Source: Ferrithrix thermotolerans DSM 19514 (GTDB lineage: Bacteria; Actinomycetota; Acidimicrobiia; Acidimicrobiales; CAIXPF01). Taken from it: a stretch of 64,000 nt of DNA. Positions 60,806-64,000 of the stretch are shown one piece after another. How positions within the stretch are numbered: position 1 is the first letter of the stretch; every line of letters starts with the position of its first letter. The notes beneath the pieces are model-generated. The model saw only the letters and a list, made by a program, of their open reading frames with translations, was not told the DNA's origin and ran no database searches. The DNA is taken from contig CAMDQT010000011.1 in the NCBI GenBank assembly GCA_945906305.1, positions 36,707-100,706 on the forward strand, written 5' to 3'. The position numbers and the translations under genes are program-made.

Positions 60806-61540
60806 GTGAAGCGTCTCGAAGGCAAGATCGCCATTGTCACCGGCGGCGCCCGTGGTCAAGGGGAGGCGGAAGTCCGTCTGTTCGTGGCTGAGGGGGCCAA
60901 GGTGGTCATTTCCGACGTCCTCGTCGACGTCGGCAAGGCTCTCGCCGCCGAATTGGGCGACGCCGCCGTGTTCACCCGCCACGACGTATCCAGTGAGGAG
61001 GAGTGGGCCAACGCCGTATCACTCGCCCAGGAGCGTTTCGGCGGGTTGAACGTCCTGGTGAACAACGCCGGCATCGCCTTCACCGCTCCCATCGCCGAAC
61101 ACACCGTGGCCGATTTCGAGCGGGTCCAGTCCGTCAACACCGTTGGTGTCTTCCTCGGCATCCGCAGTGCCATCGAGCCGATGTCGAAGGCCGGCGGCGG
61201 CTCGATCATCAACATTTCCTCCGGTGCAGGGCTACGGGCCACCAAGTACATGCTCGCCTACGCGGCGTCGAAATACGCCGTCACCGGCATGACGGCCGCC
61301 GCGGCGCTGGAACTGGCCCGTTTCCACATCCGCGTCAACTCGGTGCACCCCGGTGTCATCGCCACGCCGATGCTCGAGATCAACAGCCCTGAGATGAACG
61401 CCGCCATGGTGGCGCACTCGCCGATGCGACGCATAGGCAAGCCCATCGAAATTGCCCAGGCCGTGTTGTTCCTGGCCTCGGACGAGTCCGCTTTCATGAC
61501 CGGCGCCCACGTACCCGTGGACGGCGGAGCCATTCTCTGA
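60806..61540 (+). CDS. short-chain dehydrogenase/reductase
   Basis: A 244-aa classical SDR. The cofactor loop TGGARGQGEAEV, the NNAGI motif and the Ser-Tyr-Lys site (INISSGAG; AYAASKYAVTG) are complete, ending ASDESAFMTGAHVPVDGGAIL. The Asp after strand 2 (VISDVLVD) suggests NAD rather than NADP. It resembles 3-alpha/20-beta-hydroxysteroid dehydrogenase-like enzymes. GTG 60806. Confidence 0.92.
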   Translation: MKRLEGKIAIVTGGARGQGEAEVRLFVAEGAKVVISDVLVDVGKALAAELGDAAVFTRHDVSSEEEWANAVSLAQERFGGLNVLVNNAGIAFTAPIAEHTVADFERVQSVNTVGVFLGIRSAIEPMSKAGGGSIINISSGAGLRATKYMLAYAASKYAVTGMTAAAALELARFHIRVNSVHPGVIATPMLEINSPEMNAAMVAHSPMRRIGKPIEIAQAVLFLASDESAFMTGAHVPVDGGAIL

Positions 61541-61598
61541 TGAACGGGCTCCTGGGGACGACGGCCGGTTGGCGCCCCCCCAGACACCGGTCCAAAAT

Positions 61599-62936
61599 AT
61601 GAGCCAGCCCGGCGACGAGCAGTCATCACCAACGGCGACAGCAGCGGACCCAACCGCCCTGGAACCATCGAGGGACCGACAGCCCTTCTGGGGTTGGCGG
61701 GTGGTACGGGCCGGCCTCGCCGTGCAGACGCTGCAAGGTGGGCTCATCCAGCAGACCTTCGGTTCCTACGCCGTTCAGCTGAAAGCCGAGTTCGGGTGGT
61801 CCTCGACCCTGCTGTCCGCCGCCTATTCGCTGAACCGACTTGAAAGTGGGCTGCTCGGGCCGTTGCATGGCTGGGCCCTGCAACGCTTCGGCGTCAAGCG
61901 GGTCATGCAGGTTGGCACGGTGCTGATGAGCCTCGGCCTCATGCTCTTCAGCCAACTACAAGACGTCACTCAGTTCCTCGGCTTCTATCTGATCGCCGCC
62001 ATCGGCGCCTCGCTGGCCGGGTTCCTCAGCGTCGTGACGGCCACCGTCCAATGGTTCGACCGCAAACGATCCACTGCTCTTGCGGTGTCCCAATCGGGCT
62101 TTGCGCTCGGGGGGTTGTTCACACCGCTGTTGGTTTGGTGCTTCACCTTGTTTGGCTGGCGGAACACGGCATTCGCCAGCGGGGTGCTCAGCTTCGTGAT
62201 CCTCATGCCGTTGTCCTTCGTTTTCGGACCCACGCCAGCAGACATTGGCCAACCGATCGACGGCATGGGGGCCGAGCAACGGGCCGCGTTCGACCTTGAG
62301 CGCGCCGCCCAGAGGGCGCGAGTGTCCACGGTCTCCTTCACCGCCGCCCAAGCGGTGCGCACCCGGGCATTCTGGATGATCTCGCTCGGTCATAGCTCAG
62401 CGTTGCTCGTGGTCGGTGCCGTCATGGCCCACCTACAGCTCTACCTCGTCCAAGATCAGGGCTTCAGCCCCCAGAAGGCCGCTCAAATCGCCGCGATCCT
62501 TCCTCTGGTTCAACTGGCGGGCCAGATCGGCGGCGGATTTCTCGGTGACCGCGTCTCCAAGCAACTCGTCGTGGTCGTCGCCATGGTTGGACACGTCGCC
62601 GGTCTTTTGTTGTTGGCCTACGCCGAGCAATTGTGGATGATCTGGCTGTTCATTCCCCTGCACGGGCTGGCCTGGGGCGTTCGCGGCCCGTTGATGCAGG
62701 CCATGCGGGCGGACTACTTCGGTGCGGCGAGCTTTGGACAGATCATGGGGATCTCGTCGCTCATCATCATGATCGGCCAGATCAGTGGGCCCCTGCTGGC
62801 GGGCTACCTCGACGACACCACCGGCTCCTACCAGCTCGGTTTCGCGCTCGTGGCCGTGATGGCAACGTTGGGGATGGTGTTTTTCGCGCTGGCCTCTCCG
62901 CCCAAGCCACCCGCTCCGCACCGACGATCACCGTAA
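61599..62936 (+). CDS. major facilitator superfamily transporter
   Basis: A 445-aa protein with twelve hydrophobic segments. Family features are the loop LQRFGVKRVMQVG after helix 2, SGFALGGLFTPLLVW and the second-half loop GGGFLGDRVSKQLV. It looks like the monocarboxylate/oxalate-formate antiporter branch. ATG 61599 is preferred over a TTG at 61569. Being downstream of oxygenase genes and upstream of a CoA-transferase, it may import the acid that they degrade. Confidence 0.88.
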   Translation: MSQPGDEQSSPTATAADPTALEPSRDRQPFWGWRVVRAGLAVQTLQGGLIQQTFGSYAVQLKAEFGWSSTLLSAAYSLNRLESGLLGPLHGWALQRFGVKRVMQVGTVLMSLGLMLFSQLQDVTQFLGFYLIAAIGASLAGFLSVVTATVQWFDRKRSTALAVSQSGFALGGLFTPLLVWCFTLFGWRNTAFASGVLSFVILMPLSFVFGPTPADIGQPIDGMGAEQRAAFDLERAAQRARVSTVSFTAAQAVRTRAFWMISLGHSSALLVVGAVMAHLQLYLVQDQGFSPQKAAQIAAILPLVQLAGQIGGGFLGDRVSKQLVVVVAMVGHVAGLLLLAYAEQLWMIWLFIPLHGLAWGVRGPLMQAMRADYFGAASFGQIMGISSLIIMIGQISGPLLAGYLDDTTGSYQLGFALVAVMATLGMVFFALASPPKPPAPHRRSP

Positions 62937-63026
62937 CGGTGGCGGCGGCGGCTCACGCCGGGGGCGAGAGAACCATCAGGTAGATTCCCGGTCCACCAGC
63001 CGGACCCCGGCAACTGGAGAGTGGCC

Positions 63027-64000
63027 ATGCTGTCTTGTTACCGCGTCCTCGATCTGACCGACGAGCGGGGCGACGCCGCCGGGTTCCTCCTTGCCCAACT
63101 CGGGGCCGAAGTCATCGCCGTGGAACCTCCCGGTGGCCAAGCCCGCCGTCACGTCGGTCCCTTCGCTGAAGACGTTGCGGGCCTCGAGCGGGCGCTCGGC
63201 CACTGGGCCTACAACCGCGGAAAGGCCTCCGTCGTCCTGCACGACCCCCAACAGCTGGTCGTGCTGGCCCGCGGCGCCGACGTCCTGATCGAATGCGGCG
63301 CAGTTGAAGTCGACCTCGAGAACCTGCGCCAAGCCAACCCCAGCCTCATCACGGTGTCGCTGAGCCCGTTCGGGGGTAGCGGACCCAAGGCCGACTGGGT
63401 CGCCACCGATCTGACCCTTGACGCCGCCAGCGGACGGTTGGCCATCACCGGGGATACGGACCGGCCACCGGTGCGCATCACCGCACCCCAGGTTTGGGTG
63501 AACGCCGCCGCGGAGGCCACCGCAGGCATCGTCTGCGCCCTCTACGAACGTGGCCGTTCGGGACTCGGCCAGCACCTCGATGTGTCAGCTCAGGAAGCCA
63601 TGATCCTCACCGCGCAGAGCTGGACCGGCCCCGCGCTGGTGAACTGGCCCTCGGTGACCCGAGTCGCCGGAGGCGCGGTGCTATTGGGCTGTCGGTTCCG
63701 CTTCGTCTACACCGCCCTCGACGGTCACATCACGTTCGGCATCCTGCCCGGCTCGATGACCGGACCGTTCGTGAACCGGCTGTTGGCGGTGATGACCGAA
63801 CTCGGCGAATGCCCCGCGCCGCTCGCCGAAGAGAACTGGATCGATCTCGTCACTCGCTACGAGCCTTCCGTACTTGCTGGTATTGTCAGTGCCACCTGCG
63901 ATGTTGTCGAAGCCTTCGTGGCCAAGCGGGCAAAGGCCGACCTCTTCGCCCTGTCCCTCGAACGGCACCTGCTGGTGATGCCCCTAGCCGCTCCCAGCGA
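63027..64000 (+). CDS. class III (CaiB/BaiF) CoA-transferase, partial at right edge
   Basis: The frame is open from ATG 63027 to the end (324 codons); a GGAGAG six bases upstream sets the start. YRVLDLTDERGDAAGFLLAQLGAEVIAVEPP matches the family start (VLDLT, LADLGAEVIKVE), and NRGKASVVLHDP and SLSPFGGSGPKADW follow. TDLTLDAASG is the place of the catalytic Asp region. A normal member has about 400 residues, so roughly the last fifth is missing. It should activate a carboxylic acid to its CoA ester. Confidence 0.88.
   Translation, partial: MLSCYRVLDLTDERGDAAGFLLAQLGAEVIAVEPPGGQARRHVGPFAEDVAGLERALGHWAYNRGKASVVLHDPQQLVVLARGADVLIECGAVEVDLENLRQANPSLITVSLSPFGGSGPKADWVATDLTLDAASGRLAITGDTDRPPVRITAPQVWVNAAAEATAGIVCALYERGRSGLGQHLDVSAQEAMILTAQSWTGPALVNWPSVTRVAGGAVLLGCRFRFVYTALDGHITFGILPGSMTGPFVNRLLAVMTELGECPAPLAEENWIDLVTRYEPSVLAGIVSATCDVVEAFVAKRAKADLFALSLERHLLVMPLAAPS

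Overview
This window comes from a GC-rich, high-energy-metabolism stretch of an actinobacterium. The evidence is a mycothiol gene (mshA), an RsiG-like protein, a rex-hemACDB/hemL order of the Streptomyces/Mycobacterium kind, several F420-type luciferase-like oxidoreductases, leaderless-type promoters and many GTG starts. The menaquinone-type split cytochrome b complex next to complex I, and the general gene content, suggest class Acidimicrobiia, but the class is an inference and no rRNA is present.

Region 1 (1-24,003, minus strand) is one long co-directional respiratory block. Read 5' to 3' it starts with a small membrane protein, a 2x[4Fe-4S] ferredoxin, a b6-type cytochrome b, a subunit-IV-like protein, a Rieske protein, a membrane diheme cytochrome c and another unknown membrane protein. 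It then runs straight into a complete 14-gene complex I operon (nuoA-N), mostly with 1-8 bp stop/start overlaps. After nuoN a second, different set nuoA-B-C-D begins and runs off the left edge, so the genome carries at least part of a second complex I. NuoL has a coiled-coil-like insert of about 185 residues, and NuoM and NuoA carry hydrophilic C-terminal tails. A divergent monoheme cytochrome c and a geranylgeranyl-reductase-family flavoprotein (candidate menaquinone reductase) lie at 24.3-26.4 kb.

Region 2 (26.4-35.3 kb, minus strand) holds a cupin, a zinc alcohol dehydrogenase and the tetrapyrrole pathway: rex, hemA, hemC, hemD (with half of a CobA-like domain), a HAD phosphatase, hemB and hemL. 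A full 18-bp Rex operator lies over the -35/spacer region of the rex promoter, tying haem synthesis to the NADH/NAD ratio.

Region 3 (35.3-50 kb) is mixed housekeeping: an S-adenosylmethionine hydrolase coupled to a 29-aa membrane peptide, proC, an MBL-fold hydrolase, DksA/TraR proteins, a YbjN-like protein with mshA, an RsiG-like c-di-GMP-binding anti-sigma candidate, a degenerate CdsA-like membrane protein with a MoaD-like carrier, a histidine phosphatase, a YgjP-type metallopeptidase, a ProA-like dehydrogenase, a UbiB-family kinase, tRNA-Lys(TTT), a double-domain carboxymuconolactone-decarboxylase protein and surE.

Region 4 (50-64 kb) looks catabolic: a phytanoyl-CoA-dioxygenase-like protein, a hotdog thioesterase, a P450, four luciferase-like monooxygenases, a fused indolepyruvate:ferredoxin oxidoreductase, an SDR, an MFS transporter and a class III CoA-transferase cut by the right edge. 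This set fits oxidation and CoA-activated breakdown of hydrophobic or branched/aromatic acids, but no substrate can be read from the sequence. No CRISPR array, insertion sequence, integrase or phage gene was seen.
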